From: Mycolicibacterium setense
Lineage (GTDB): Bacteria; Actinomycetota; Actinomycetes; Mycobacteriales; Mycobacteriaceae
DNA length: 64,000 nucleotides
Direction: 5' to 3'
Assembly: GCF_000805385.1 (NCBI RefSeq)
Contig: NZ_JTJW01000010.1
Location: forward strand, 806,001 to 870,000
Shown: in pieces, positions 43,663-51,959 of the stretch
Numbering within the stretch: position 1 is the stretch's first letter
How the letters are laid out: each line of letters opens with the position of its first letter
The notes under the pieces: generated by a model
What the model was told of the DNA's origin: nothing
Database searches by the model: none
The model's input: only the letters and a program-made list of their open reading frames with translations
Position numbers and translations under genes: made by a program

Positions 43663-44835
43663 ATGCGTCGCGGTCTGACACTGATCACCGCAGCTATGCT
43701 GGCACTCGCTGGTTGCGGATCGCACTCCGAGACCGAGAAGGCCGATTCCGGGAACACAGCCGACCCCCACCACCTCAGCTCCGCCTCACTGACGAACGTT
43801 GTCGACTCCGTCAGTGACGCCTCCGCTTCCATGAACGTAATCACCCACATTTCCCGATCGGGCATTTACGACGGTGAAACCCATTTCAATACAACGGTTT
43901 TCACACCAAAGAGCAACGCGCCCGAGGGCGGATTCCCAATCGTGGTGGTGGGTGGGCGGATCACAGGCACGACCGCGGACTGTGCACCATCCCTCTCACC
44001 GAGCCTGCTCGACCTGGCACCGACCGTGGTCGCGCTGCTGAAGGCCGGTTACGTCGTAGCGGTTCCGGACTTTCAGGGTCTCGGCAAGCCGACGGCCGAC
44101 ACCAACTATGACGACACCTACCATCCGTATCTGGACGCCACGACCGGCGGGTACAACATGATCGACGCGGCGCACGCGGCACACATCGCCGAACCGAAAA
44201 CGTCGACGTCGTGGTTGGCGATGGGCATCGGTGAAGGTGGCCAGGCTGCGTGGGCCGCCAACGAACTTGCCGTCGATTACAACAACTTCGAGGGCAATTT
44301 TGTGGGTTCGGTGAGCGTTTCACCGATATCCGACCTCAACGGACTTGCCGAAGCCGCACAGAACAGCACGTTGAACGACGATCAGAAGGTTGCATTTGCC
44401 CGCTTCGTGAATGCACTTCACGCCGAGTATCCCGAAATCGTCAACCTCGACAGCTACCGTCGCGGTGCGGCGACCCAACAGTGGAACGCCCTGCTCGGCT
44501 GTCAGCCCGCTCCCACCCCTCAGCAGATAGCGGCACAGATTCCGGCTGGAGATCTGCGGCCCGCTGACGCGGACGCGTTGAACACATTGCGGGGATTCAT
44601 CCAGAAGACAAACCTGCCACAGGGGCCGGCACAGGCCCCGATGCTGGTCGCTTACAGCGGTGACGAGCCGCTCAGCCCGGCCGCCTGGACCGACCGTGCA
44701 CTCGCAGCGGCCTGCAAGATGGGCGACACCATCACCATCCAACGGCAGCCGCAACCCAGGTCCGACTCGGCCGCGACTCTGTCGTGGATAAGTGACCGAT
44801 TCAAATCAACACAGGCCCCGAACGACTGTCGATAG
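43663..44835 (+). CDS. Lipoprotein of the secretory-lipase (LIP) fold, nucleophile apparently lost
   Basis: 390 residues, ATG 43663 with GGGGAGC upstream. Lipobox LAGC (Cys19). The mature part has the alpha/beta-hydrolase layout of the LIP family (GGFPIVVVGGRITGTTADCAPS; LKAGYVVAVPDFQGLGKP; YHPYLDATTGGYNMIDAAHA), with a C-terminal APMLVAYSGDEPLSP acid segment. The expected GxSxGG elbow reads GIGEGG, so the nucleophilic Ser is Gly. It may be a binding protein rather than an esterase. It is divergent from the ACP gene and 9 nt upstream of the aminoacyl ligase, so it likely shares an operon with it. Confidence 0.75.
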   Translation: MRRGLTLITAAMLALAGCGSHSETEKADSGNTADPHHLSSASLTNVVDSVSDASASMNVITHISRSGIYDGETHFNTTVFTPKSNAPEGGFPIVVVGGRITGTTADCAPSLSPSLLDLAPTVVALLKAGYVVAVPDFQGLGKPTADTNYDDTYHPYLDATTGGYNMIDAAHAAHIAEPKTSTSWLAMGIGEGGQAAWAANELAVDYNNFEGNFVGSVSVSPISDLNGLAEAAQNSTLNDDQKVAFARFVNALHAEYPEIVNLDSYRRGAATQQWNALLGCQPAPTPQQIAAQIPAGDLRPADADALNTLRGFIQKTNLPQGPAQAPMLVAYSGDEPLSPAAWTDRALAAACKMGDTITIQRQPQPRSDSAATLSWISDRFKSTQAPNDCR

Positions 44836-44844
44836 GGTTGGCGG

Positions 44845-45792
44845 ATGACCGAAACCCAGGACCTGGATACACAACTCGAGGCGGCCCGCCTGCGGTTCCG
44901 CGATGAACTTGTCGCCGCCGGTTTGCTGGTCCCGATGGGTATCGACGGGCTGTACGGCCGCGGAGCGGTTTTCGAGAGTGTCGTCGACGGTATCGATCAC
45001 GCGGTGCGGGCCAAGGGCTCCGAGGTCCACGGCGATCGGGCCAAGGTGCTGCGATTCCCGCCGGTCTATCCGCGCGAGCAATTCGAGAAGACCGACTACA
45101 TCGCATCTTTCCCGGATCTGACCGGCGCCATCTCGACGTTCACCGGCGGGAACGCCGAGCATCGCGCACTGTTGAGGGATCGAGATGCCGGGTTGGCGTG
45201 GGACGGACATCTGAGTCCTTCTGGGACCATGCTGGTCACGGCGGCCTGCCATCCCAGTTATGCGACGCTGCCGTCCGACCTGCCCGACGGCGGTGTGGTG
45301 ATGGACATCTACGGATACTGCTTCCGGCACGAGCCGGCCGTCGACCCGGCGCGGATGCAGGCCTTCCGGATGCACGAGTACGTGCTGGTCGGTACACCCG
45401 ATCAGGCGCAGACGCACCGTGACAGCTGGGTAGACCACGGCATGGCGGTACTGACCGAGCTCGGCCTTGACGCCCGGCCCGAGGCGGCCAACGACCCATT
45501 CTTCGGCCGGGTCGGCAAAATGCTGGCCGCCAACCAGCGTGACGAGGGTCTGAAAACCGAACTACTGGTACGGCTTTACGGTGACCTGCACGAGGGCACC
45601 GCCCTGGTTTCAGCCAATTGCCACCGGGAACACTTCGGCGAGGCGTTCGCCCTGCGCACGGCCGATGGCGGCGTTGCGCATAGCGCCTGCGTGGGATTCG
45701 GTATGGAGAGAATTGCCTTGGGGCTGCTACGGACTCACGGCCTGGATCCGGCGTCGTGGCCGGCAGCGGTTCGCACCGCGATGGGCTGGTAG
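44845..45792 (+). CDS. Amino acid:[carrier protein] ligase (SerRS-like, no tRNA-binding arm)
   Basis: 315 residues. Class II aminoacyl-tRNA-synthetase-like catalytic core, related to atypical archaeal-type SerRS but lacking the N-terminal tRNA-binding domain. Motif 2 is YCFRHEP (Arg161, Glu163); motif 3 is FGMERIALGLL. Candidate zinc ligands Cys135 (TAACHPS), Glu178 (MHEYV) and Cys282 (HSACVGFG) have nearly the spacing I recall for the Bradyrhizobium glycine:carrier-protein ligase (Cys131, Glu176, Cys279). These enzymes adenylate glycine or alanine and load it on the phosphopantetheine of a small carrier protein. The neighbouring ACP and AcpS genes supply that carrier. Amino-acid specificity cannot be read from the sequence. 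Confidence 0.9.
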   Translation: MTETQDLDTQLEAARLRFRDELVAAGLLVPMGIDGLYGRGAVFESVVDGIDHAVRAKGSEVHGDRAKVLRFPPVYPREQFEKTDYIASFPDLTGAISTFTGGNAEHRALLRDRDAGLAWDGHLSPSGTMLVTAACHPSYATLPSDLPDGGVVMDIYGYCFRHEPAVDPARMQAFRMHEYVLVGTPDQAQTHRDSWVDHGMAVLTELGLDARPEAANDPFFGRVGKMLAANQRDEGLKTELLVRLYGDLHEGTALVSANCHREHFGEAFALRTADGGVAHSACVGFGMERIALGLLRTHGLDPASWPAAVRTAMGW

Positions 45793-45802
45793 CTCGCGTA
45801 CG

Positions 45803-47299
45803 TCAGTACGCGCCTTTGCGTTTCAGGACGGCGCCGACGGTGCGCCAGATGATGACCAGATCCCCGACCACGGACCAGTTACCGGCGTAGGACACATCGA
45901 GCCGGATACGGTCCTTGTCTTCGAGGTCCGACCGTCCTGACACCTGCCACAACCCTGTCATGCCGGGTTTGACGTGTTCGCGGTGTTCGATGAACGCGGC
46001 ATCGGACCCCGCCTCTCCGAGGGCCAGCGGCCGTGGCCCGACGATGCTCATCGACCCGCCAAGGACATTGAACAACTGAGGCAACTCGTCGATGCTCGTG
46101 GCCCGAAGGAATTTCCCGACCCTGGTCACGCAGGAATCGGAGGTTCGTTTGTGGAAGATGCTGCCGTGCTTGTGGCTCTCTGGTTGCGCTGTCTTGTCGG
46201 TGTCGACGTACATGCTGCGTAACTTGATGATCTTGAATGGCTCGCCATCCATGCCCACTCGTTGTTGCCGGTAGAAGACCGGGCCCCGGTCGTCGAGCTT
46301 GATCGCCAGACCGGCGAGCACGATCACCGGAAGCGCGATGATCATTCCGATCGTGCCGAGCACCAGATCCAGGATTCGTTTGGTGATCATCGACACCCGG
46401 TCGTGGGTAGGTGCGTCGATCACGAACAGCGGCAGATTCTCCAGCGGCCGCAGCTGCAGCCGGTGGGTCGCCACCTCCGTCAAACCAGGGACCACCATCA
46501 GTTCGGTGTTGATCGCCTGCATGCGCCACGCCAGATACTTGACCTTCTCAGGCCCCATATTCTCGGAATAGACCGCCGCCAGGGCGTCTGCACCGGCGGA
46601 CTGCACGGCGGCCTCGATCTCGCTGTCGTCAGCGAACCCGAGGATGGGAACGGCCCCTGTGGGCAGGTCGACGTTCTGGCCGATCTTGTCACCACTGTCC
46701 GGAATGCAGAGGCCCACCACCTTGTACCCGGCACTCGGCGAACGCTTGAAGTATTCGTCCAACGTGCGCACCGCGCCGATATCACCCAGTGCGACGACGC
46801 GGGAGACATATTTTCCCCGCTTGCGGCGTCGACGCACGTCCGCGCGCAGCAGATGCCGGGCGAGGAAAAGACCGATGAATCCGAGTCCGAATGTGACACC
46901 GAACTGGATACGCGAAATCGGCATGTCGAGGAAAACCTCGGCGGCCGCGGCAAGCGCGAACGTCCAAGCAGTCGCAATTGCGACAAGTCGGTATTCCTCG
47001 GCTTCCTGCCCCACCAGCGTGAGATCGCGCGAATGTACGTACCCGAGCGCGATGAGCCATCCGATATATATGCCGACCGAAAACGCCGTCGCGGTGGTGA
47101 AGCTGGCGAAATGACGGTGCGCCAGCGAGGTCCCGATCCACTCCGCGAAGACAACGACCACCGCGAGAACCAGGGCATCGACAACCAGGACGCGCCGCCG
47201 ATAGGCCGACTTCCATCGGTGAGCTTGAGCTTTCGCCGCGGCCGAACCAGCGGCGGAGTCGCGCTTTACCTGTGATGACGTCGTCAGACGCTCATTCAT
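45803..47299 (-). CDS. Polyprenyl-phosphate sugar-1-phosphate transferase (WbaP/CpsE type)
   Basis: 498 residues. Initiates repeat-unit assembly by moving a sugar phosphate from a nucleotide sugar to undecaprenyl/decaprenyl phosphate. Four or five N-terminal helices, a nucleotide-binding-like CoA_binding_3 domain (VSRVVALGDIGAVRTLDEYFKR), a helix (GTIGMIIALPVIVLAGLAIKL) and the C-terminal catalytic domain DDRGPVFYRQQRVGMDGEPF, KIIKLRSMYVD, ATSIDELPQLFNVLGGSMS, VGPRPL. Length is normal. It is the only initiating transferase seen in the block, and is convergent with the aminoacyl ligase (10-nt gap). Confidence 0.95.
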   Translation of the reverse strand: MNERLTTSSQVKRDSAAGSAAAKAQAHRWKSAYRRRVLVVDALVLAVVVVFAEWIGTSLAHRHFASFTTATAFSVGIYIGWLIALGYVHSRDLTLVGQEAEEYRLVAIATAWTFALAAAAEVFLDMPISRIQFGVTFGLGFIGLFLARHLLRADVRRRRKRGKYVSRVVALGDIGAVRTLDEYFKRSPSAGYKVVGLCIPDSGDKIGQNVDLPTGAVPILGFADDSEIEAAVQSAGADALAAVYSENMGPEKVKYLAWRMQAINTELMVVPGLTEVATHRLQLRPLENLPLFVIDAPTHDRVSMITKRILDLVLGTIGMIIALPVIVLAGLAIKLDDRGPVFYRQQRVGMDGEPFKIIKLRSMYVDTDKTAQPESHKHGSIFHKRTSDSCVTRVGKFLRATSIDELPQLFNVLGGSMSIVGPRPLALGEAGSDAAFIEHREHVKPGMTGLWQVSGRSDLEDKDRIRLDVSYAGNWSVVGDLVIIWRTVGAVLKRKGAY

Positions 47300-47658
47300 G
47301 GCAGCACTCGCAGGTCGCTGTCACCAGTTCCACGGGTTCGTCCCATCTGCACGTGTGTCTCGTGATTATTGCGCCAAGCTGTTGGTCGAACAACGACTTT
47401 GAGACACCGGGCCGAGTTCGCAACAGTTGCAATGTGATTGCAACCGGCTCCCTCGCCGACCCGTTCGCCGGTATAGTCCGACGCCAGCAGCGGTTTCCGC
47501 CGGTTGCGACCCCGAAGGTGAAGATTCGTGAAACCGATGAACACACCGTCCTCACCCAATTCGGATTATCGGCCGATATTGGGGCGGCGTCGTTACGCGC
47601 CTCTTGTAGGCCGATTTGTTTCGAGGCCAGTCCCAAACGATTGTGAGGGCCGAACCAA
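47300..47658. promoter_or_regulatory. Divergent intergenic region with a perfect 8+8 palindrome
   Basis: 359 nt between the sugar-phosphate transferase and the membrane esterase. GTTGCAAT-N3-ATTGCAAC at 47426-47444 is a perfect inverted repeat, likely an operator. I see no convincing gene; short frames across it are shadows. Confidence 0.6.
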
Positions 47659-49029
47659 ATGAACCTGTCCCTGACCAACGGACTGATCCCGATAACGCTC
47701 CAACTGCTCGCCCTGATTGCGATCGCGGTGGCCATCGGACGGGGACGATCGCGCGAGTGGATGCGGCGCTGGCTGCTCGCCGCCGTGCTCGTCGGCGTGG
47801 GCCTGGCCGCGGCAGGGCGACTGTTCGTACGGGACCAAGGCTGGTCCGCCGAGGCCATCTCTTTCGGCACGGTGTTCTGGACGGTCCTCTTCGGCTTCGC
47901 CGCGACGGTACTGATCGCGGGCTGGCCCGGAACCGCATGGTGGCGCCGGCTGGTGTCGGTGCTGTCCGTGGTGCTGGTGGTCGTATGCGGATTCGCCGCA
48001 CTCAACACGGCGACCGGCTACTTCCCCACCGTTCGTGCCTTCTGGCTCCGGGTTACCCAAAGCGAACCGGAACAGTGGATCGATGAAGCCCAGCTCGCCG
48101 CACTGCAACAATCCGGCGAGATACCAACCCGGGGCACCGTTGTGCGGGTGAACATCCCCGCCGACGGGTCAGGTTTCGCGCACCGGACCGAGACTGTCTA
48201 TCTCCCTCCGTCCTGGTTCGCCAGCAATCCGCCACCGCAGTTGCCCGCCGTGATCATGATGGGCGGCGAGTTCAACCATCCCAACGACTGGCTGCAGTCG
48301 ACCGACGCGCTTGAGACGCTGGACAACTTCGCCGCATTGCATCACGGCAACGCCCCGATCGTCGTATTCCCCGATACCTCGGGAAAATTCAACAACGACA
48401 CCGAATGCGTCGACGGGGTGCGCGGAAACGCCGCCGCTCACCTGACCAAAGATGTGGTGCCGTATATGATTTCGCGCTTCGGGGTGAGCCCGAAGGCGGA
48501 AAACTGGGGTCTGGCGGGGTGGTCGTCGGGCGCGACCTGCTCCTTGACCACCGCGGTACGCAACCCGGAGATGTTCAGCGCCATCGTGTGGCTCGACGGA
48601 ACCCTCGGCCCCAATGCCGGCACCAAGGACCAAACCGTCGCGCGACTGTTCGGTGGTGACCAGGCGGCCTGGGAGGCATTCGATCCCAAGACGATCATCA
48701 CCCGCCACGGGCCGTACGACGACATGGCGGCATGGCTCGGCGTTGCCGAGGACACACCGACCGTTCATCGCGACGCAGGCACCACTCCACCGCCCGAGGG
48801 GGCGATCGCCGACTGGGACACGTTCTCCGAGGAGCATGCGGCCAACGCCAACAAATTGTGCGCCCTGCTCAGCGGCTACAACATCGAATGCTCAGTGGTG
48901 GGCTACAAGGGCGTGCACAGCTTCGAGTCTGCCGGCACGGCGTTCGAGGCAGCCCTACCCTGGCTCGCCAGCACGCTCCACACCCCCGGCGTGCGGGAGC
49001 GGACCCTGCCCGGCGCGGACGGCAAGTAG
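47659..49029 (+). CDS. Membrane-anchored esterase-D/antigen-85-like alpha/beta hydrolase
   Basis: 456 residues. Four N-terminal helices (to about residue 120), then an extracytoplasmic esterase domain. Catalytic elbow GLAGWSSGATCS (about residue 295), a likely acid later, and GYKGVHSFESAG with the His. This is the layout of actinobacterial membrane-tethered relatives of antigen 85 and esterase D, which act on cell-envelope acyl groups. Standing at the edge of the exopolysaccharide block, it could modify the polymer or mycolates; substrate unknown. Start ATG 47659 follows GAGGG. Confidence 0.85.
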   Translation: MNLSLTNGLIPITLQLLALIAIAVAIGRGRSREWMRRWLLAAVLVGVGLAAAGRLFVRDQGWSAEAISFGTVFWTVLFGFAATVLIAGWPGTAWWRRLVSVLSVVLVVVCGFAALNTATGYFPTVRAFWLRVTQSEPEQWIDEAQLAALQQSGEIPTRGTVVRVNIPADGSGFAHRTETVYLPPSWFASNPPPQLPAVIMMGGEFNHPNDWLQSTDALETLDNFAALHHGNAPIVVFPDTSGKFNNDTECVDGVRGNAAAHLTKDVVPYMISRFGVSPKAENWGLAGWSSGATCSLTTAVRNPEMFSAIVWLDGTLGPNAGTKDQTVARLFGGDQAAWEAFDPKTIITRHGPYDDMAAWLGVAEDTPTVHRDAGTTPPPEGAIADWDTFSEEHAANANKLCALLSGYNIECSVVGYKGVHSFESAGTAFEAALPWLASTLHTPGVRERTLPGADGK

Positions 49030-49036
49030 CGCTCCG

Positions 49037-49759
49037 CTACCTCCACAGCGCCTCCAGCGAACTCACCGACCGGCCGAGGGCGCGGGCACTCAGCGCCCGT
49101 AACGCGCGCCGCTCGACCACCTCGAAGCTCGCTCCGACATGCTCGTGCAGGGCGGTGCGCCCGGCGTCGAGTTGATCGTCCAGCAGCAGGTCGACGATCT
49201 CGAGGTGTTCGTCGACGGTGGCGCTCACCCGCTCCTCGGTGACGAAGTCGTACATCCGGATCAGCCGGATGCGCCGGTTGACGTTGTCGAGCGTGGCGAC
49301 CATCGCCCGGTTGCCGGATGCCGCGCACAGTTCGACGTGAAAAGCCTCGTCGCGCAGCACCATGACACCATCTGGCGGAGGCGGGCTGGCTTTCAATTCC
49401 AGCCACTCGGCGCGCAACGCCGCGAGCCGGTCCTTGTCGTACTGCAGCTCTTCGGTTTCCAGGATGCGGGTGATGCCGCGCAGTTCGATGGTGATCCGCA
49501 GCTCGTAGAGGTCGCGGACGCCCGGGATGTCCAACGCCACCGGGTAGTACCCGTCAGGCCTGCGTTCGAGCATGCCGTCCGCGTGCAGCCGGACCAATGC
49601 CTCACGCAGCGGGGTGCGGCTGACGTTGAGCGTCTCGCACAGTTGTGACTCCACCAGCCGGGTGCGATGGTCGATATCGCCGGCCATGAGCAACTTGCCG
49701 AGATCGAGGTAGACGCGGTCACGAAGGGAGACCGGCTCCTCGGCCCGCACGGGCGTCAC
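49037..49759 (-). CDS. GntR-family regulator (FCD ligand domain)
   Basis: 240 residues from GTG 49759, whose GTGA overlaps the stop of the cysteine hydrolase. N-terminal winged helix (SLRDRVYLDLGKLLMAGDID; LCETLNVSRTPLREALVRLHADGML) and an all-helical FCD domain (EAFHVELCAASGNRAMVATL; EHLEIVDLLLDDQLDAGRTAL) that should bind metal plus an organic acid or amide ligand. Last gene of the permease-hydrolase-regulator operon. Tandem GTATAC palindromes before the permease are its likely operator. Confidence 0.93.
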   Translation of the reverse strand: MTPVRAEEPVSLRDRVYLDLGKLLMAGDIDHRTRLVESQLCETLNVSRTPLREALVRLHADGMLERRPDGYYPVALDIPGVRDLYELRITIELRGITRILETEELQYDKDRLAALRAEWLELKASPPPPDGVMVLRDEAFHVELCAASGNRAMVATLDNVNRRIRLIRMYDFVTEERVSATVDEHLEIVDLLLDDQLDAGRTALHEHVGASFEVVERRALRALSARALGRSVSSLEALWR

Positions 49760-50481
49760 TGCAGTCCTTTCAGCGCGGCCACCACGTCGGAGCTGGTCGC
49801 GTGTGCCCCGAAAACCCCACCTTGCATGGTGATCATGTTCAGTGCCGCAACATGGTTGGCGTAGTCGGTGGCACCGGTCGCATCGGAGACGACGAGGCAT
49901 TCATAACCACGGTCGTTGGCGTCCCGCATCGTGGTGTGCACGCACACGTCGGTGGTGATGCCGGTGAAGATGAGGTGGGTGATGCCGCGGGTGCGCAGCA
50001 CCAGGTCCAGATCGGTGGCGTAGAAGCTCCCCTTGCCGGGCTTGTCGATGACGGGTTCGCCTGGCAGAGGTGCCATCTCGGGGACCAGTTCCCAACCCGG
50101 CTCACCCCGGGTGAGGATTCGCCCACATGGACCGGCCGAGCCGATCTCGGCTCCGATCTGGGCCGAACGCCAGCGTTTGTTGGCGGGAAGATCGGACAGG
50201 TCGGGGCGGTGGCCTTCGCGGGTGTGGACGATGAACAGTCCGGCCGCGCGGGCAGCCGCGAGGACTTGCTGCGCGGGACCGAGCGGCGTACGGACCAGGG
50301 ACAGGTCGTAACCCATGGTGTCGACGTATCCGCCTTCACCGCAGAAGTCGACCTGCCAGTCGATGTTGATCAACGCTGTGCGTCCGGCGGGGATATCTCC
50401 GTCATACGGCCAGACGTAGGGGTTGGCCGTGATCGTCACGGGGCTGGTGCGCGATCCCGCTTCGCTTCTCGCTTGGCTCAT
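49756..50481 (-). CDS. Isochorismatase-family cysteine hydrolase (biuret/ureidoacrylate-hydrolase-like)
   Basis: 241 residues. Catalytic triad of the family: Asp in LINIDWQVDFC, Lys in PVIDKPGKGSFYATDL, Cys in TGITTDVCVHTTMRDAND. The aromatic and Trp-Lys-rich segments resemble biuret amidohydrolase and RutB-type enzymes, which cleave ureido amides. With an NCS1 nucleobase/allantoin-type permease in the same operon, hydrolysis of an imported ureide or pyrimidine breakdown product is likely. ATG at 50481 overlaps the permease stop. The first ~12 residues (SQARSEAGSR) look encoded by a simple GC-rich repeat. Confidence 0.88.
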   Translation of the reverse strand: MSQARSEAGSRTSPVTITANPYVWPYDGDIPAGRTALINIDWQVDFCGEGGYVDTMGYDLSLVRTPLGPAQQVLAAARAAGLFIVHTREGHRPDLSDLPANKRWRSAQIGAEIGSAGPCGRILTRGEPGWELVPEMAPLPGEPVIDKPGKGSFYATDLDLVLRTRGITHLIFTGITTDVCVHTTMRDANDRGYECLVVSDATGATDYANHVAALNMITMQGGVFGAHATSSDVVAALKGLQ

Positions 50482-51773
50482 GCTGTTTCACCCACCAACA
50501 CGGGTTCCGCGGTGCGCACCGGCAGGTACGCCAGCGCGGTGAAGGCCAGCCCGCCGACCACCATCGCCACCACGGCATCGGATAGCTGCGGCGCGTAGTA
50601 GTGCGTCAGCAGCGCGCCTCCCGCACCGATCGCCCACGCCGCGAACGGCTTCCAAGCCAGGGCCGCGGTGGCCCGACGGTGAGCGAACACCAGCTGGTCG
50701 AGAATGAGCACGACACCGATGGGCGGGACGAGGACGCCGAGGATGTTGAGCCAGGTCGCGAAGTACGACCAGATGCCCGCGACGGCGGCGATGGTGCCCA
50801 CCACACCCAGCACGATCGTCAACTGGCGCATGGTCTTTCCGGTGATGTTGCCGAACCCGACGGCGCCGTTGTAGAGGCAGTGCGCACATACGCTGCCGAG
50901 GTTGACGAACACGAAGATGATGGCCAGCGGCACCAGGATGCCCCCGGCACTGACGAGCACGTGCAGGAAATCCCCGCCCGCGGTGCCCGCAGCGGCCGCT
51001 GCCCCCAACGCCACGACGAGCGCTCCGACAAGCTGGGCGATCAGGTAGGCGACCGGGAAGGCGGCGAACGCCGCCAACGCACCCTCTTTGCCGTTACGGG
51101 CCCACCGGGTGAAATCGGCTGTCATGGTGCCGGAATCGGCGAAGCACGCGAACACCATCGTCACCGCGACTCCGAAGCTGAACGCGCCCGCCCCGGCACC
51201 GCCGTCGTAGGCCAGTGCCGAGCCGATGCCGCCGTCGGCGGCGGCCAACACCACCGCGACCACACCCAGCGGGATGAACAGCGCCGAGGCGACCACCCCG
51301 ATCCATGAGATCGCCCGAATCCCGACGAACGTGAGCGCCACGAACAACACCCCGGCCAACAGGGTGATCCACGGGGCGCTCCACCCCATGGACAGATTGA
51401 GCGTCGAGCCCACCATGCCGGTCTGGAACGCGAACCAACCGATCACCAACACCGAAAGGAACGCCGACACAATGCGAAAGCCCTTGGTGCCGAAGGTGTC
51501 CGCCGCCGTGAGGGCGAAGTTCTTGCCGGAACGCCCGGCCAGATAGCTCAGCGTGCCCACATACGCCATGAGGATGAGGTCGCCGACGAGGATCGCCGCC
51601 ATGCCTGTCGTGAAACCGAGGTTGTAGACGACGATGCCGGCGAACACCGCCGAGGTCATGATCATCGGGAAACCCACCCAGACTGCCGAGACCGCGAACA
51701 GCGACTTGCGGGCGGACAGTGGGACGGGTTCGTTTTCGTATTCCTCGCCGAGGGCGGATGGCGCTGTATCCAT
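50478..51773 (-). CDS. NCS1-family nucleobase/ureide permease (CodB-like)
   Basis: 431 residues, about 12 helices. NCS1 signature regions: GFPMIMTSAVFAGIVVYNLG (helix 1), DLILMAYVGTLSYLAGRSGKN and SDSGTMTADFTRWARNGKEG (shown in family form, with the loop after helix 6). Substrates of the family are cytosine, uracil, allantoin, hydantoin or thiamine. Regulator and hydrolase are translationally coupled downstream. The start lies 5 nt from a GTATAC operator copy, so bound GntR would block initiation of transcription or translation. Confidence 0.9.
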   Translation of the reverse strand: MDTAPSALGEEYENEPVPLSARKSLFAVSAVWVGFPMIMTSAVFAGIVVYNLGFTTGMAAILVGDLILMAYVGTLSYLAGRSGKNFALTAADTFGTKGFRIVSAFLSVLVIGWFAFQTGMVGSTLNLSMGWSAPWITLLAGVLFVALTFVGIRAISWIGVVASALFIPLGVVAVVLAAADGGIGSALAYDGGAGAGAFSFGVAVTMVFACFADSGTMTADFTRWARNGKEGALAAFAAFPVAYLIAQLVGALVVALGAAAAAGTAGGDFLHVLVSAGGILVPLAIIFVFVNLGSVCAHCLYNGAVGFGNITGKTMRQLTIVLGVVGTIAAVAGIWSYFATWLNILGVLVPPIGVVLILDQLVFAHRRATAALAWKPFAAWAIGAGGALLTHYYAPQLSDAVVAMVVGGLAFTALAYLPVRTAEPVLVGETA

Positions 51774-51777
51774 GGCT

Positions 51778-51795
51778 GTATACGGTGCGGTATAC
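51778..51795. promoter_or_regulatory. Tandem GTATAC operator half-palindromes for the GntR regulator
   Basis: Two GTATAC copies (51778-51783 and 51790-51795), 12 bp apart centre to centre, 5 nt upstream of the permease start. GTATAC cores are typical for FadR-type GntR proteins. Confidence 0.65.
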
Positions 51796-51860
51796 GGATT
51801 TCTCTGGCGTTTCAGCGAATAACACTCCGGTTACGAGGTCCTCACCGTCGGCGTGACGAC

Positions 51861-51877
51861 GTTAACGACACCGCAAC
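51861..51877. promoter_or_regulatory. GlnR-box-like site upstream of amtB
   Basis: GTTAAC-N6-GCAAC resembles actinobacterial GlnR boxes (GTnAC/GnAAC-N6-GnAAC). A second cluster, GTAAC then GAAAC, lies at 51894-51905. Position, about 80-100 nt before amtB, fits nitrogen control. Not scored against a matrix. Confidence 0.45.
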
Positions 51878-51959
51878 ACGGCACGTCGGTCTACGTAACA
51901 GAAACATCATCTACTGCCGGTGATCGGCCCGTCCGGGCCGCCACCCCCAGGAGATGTTG

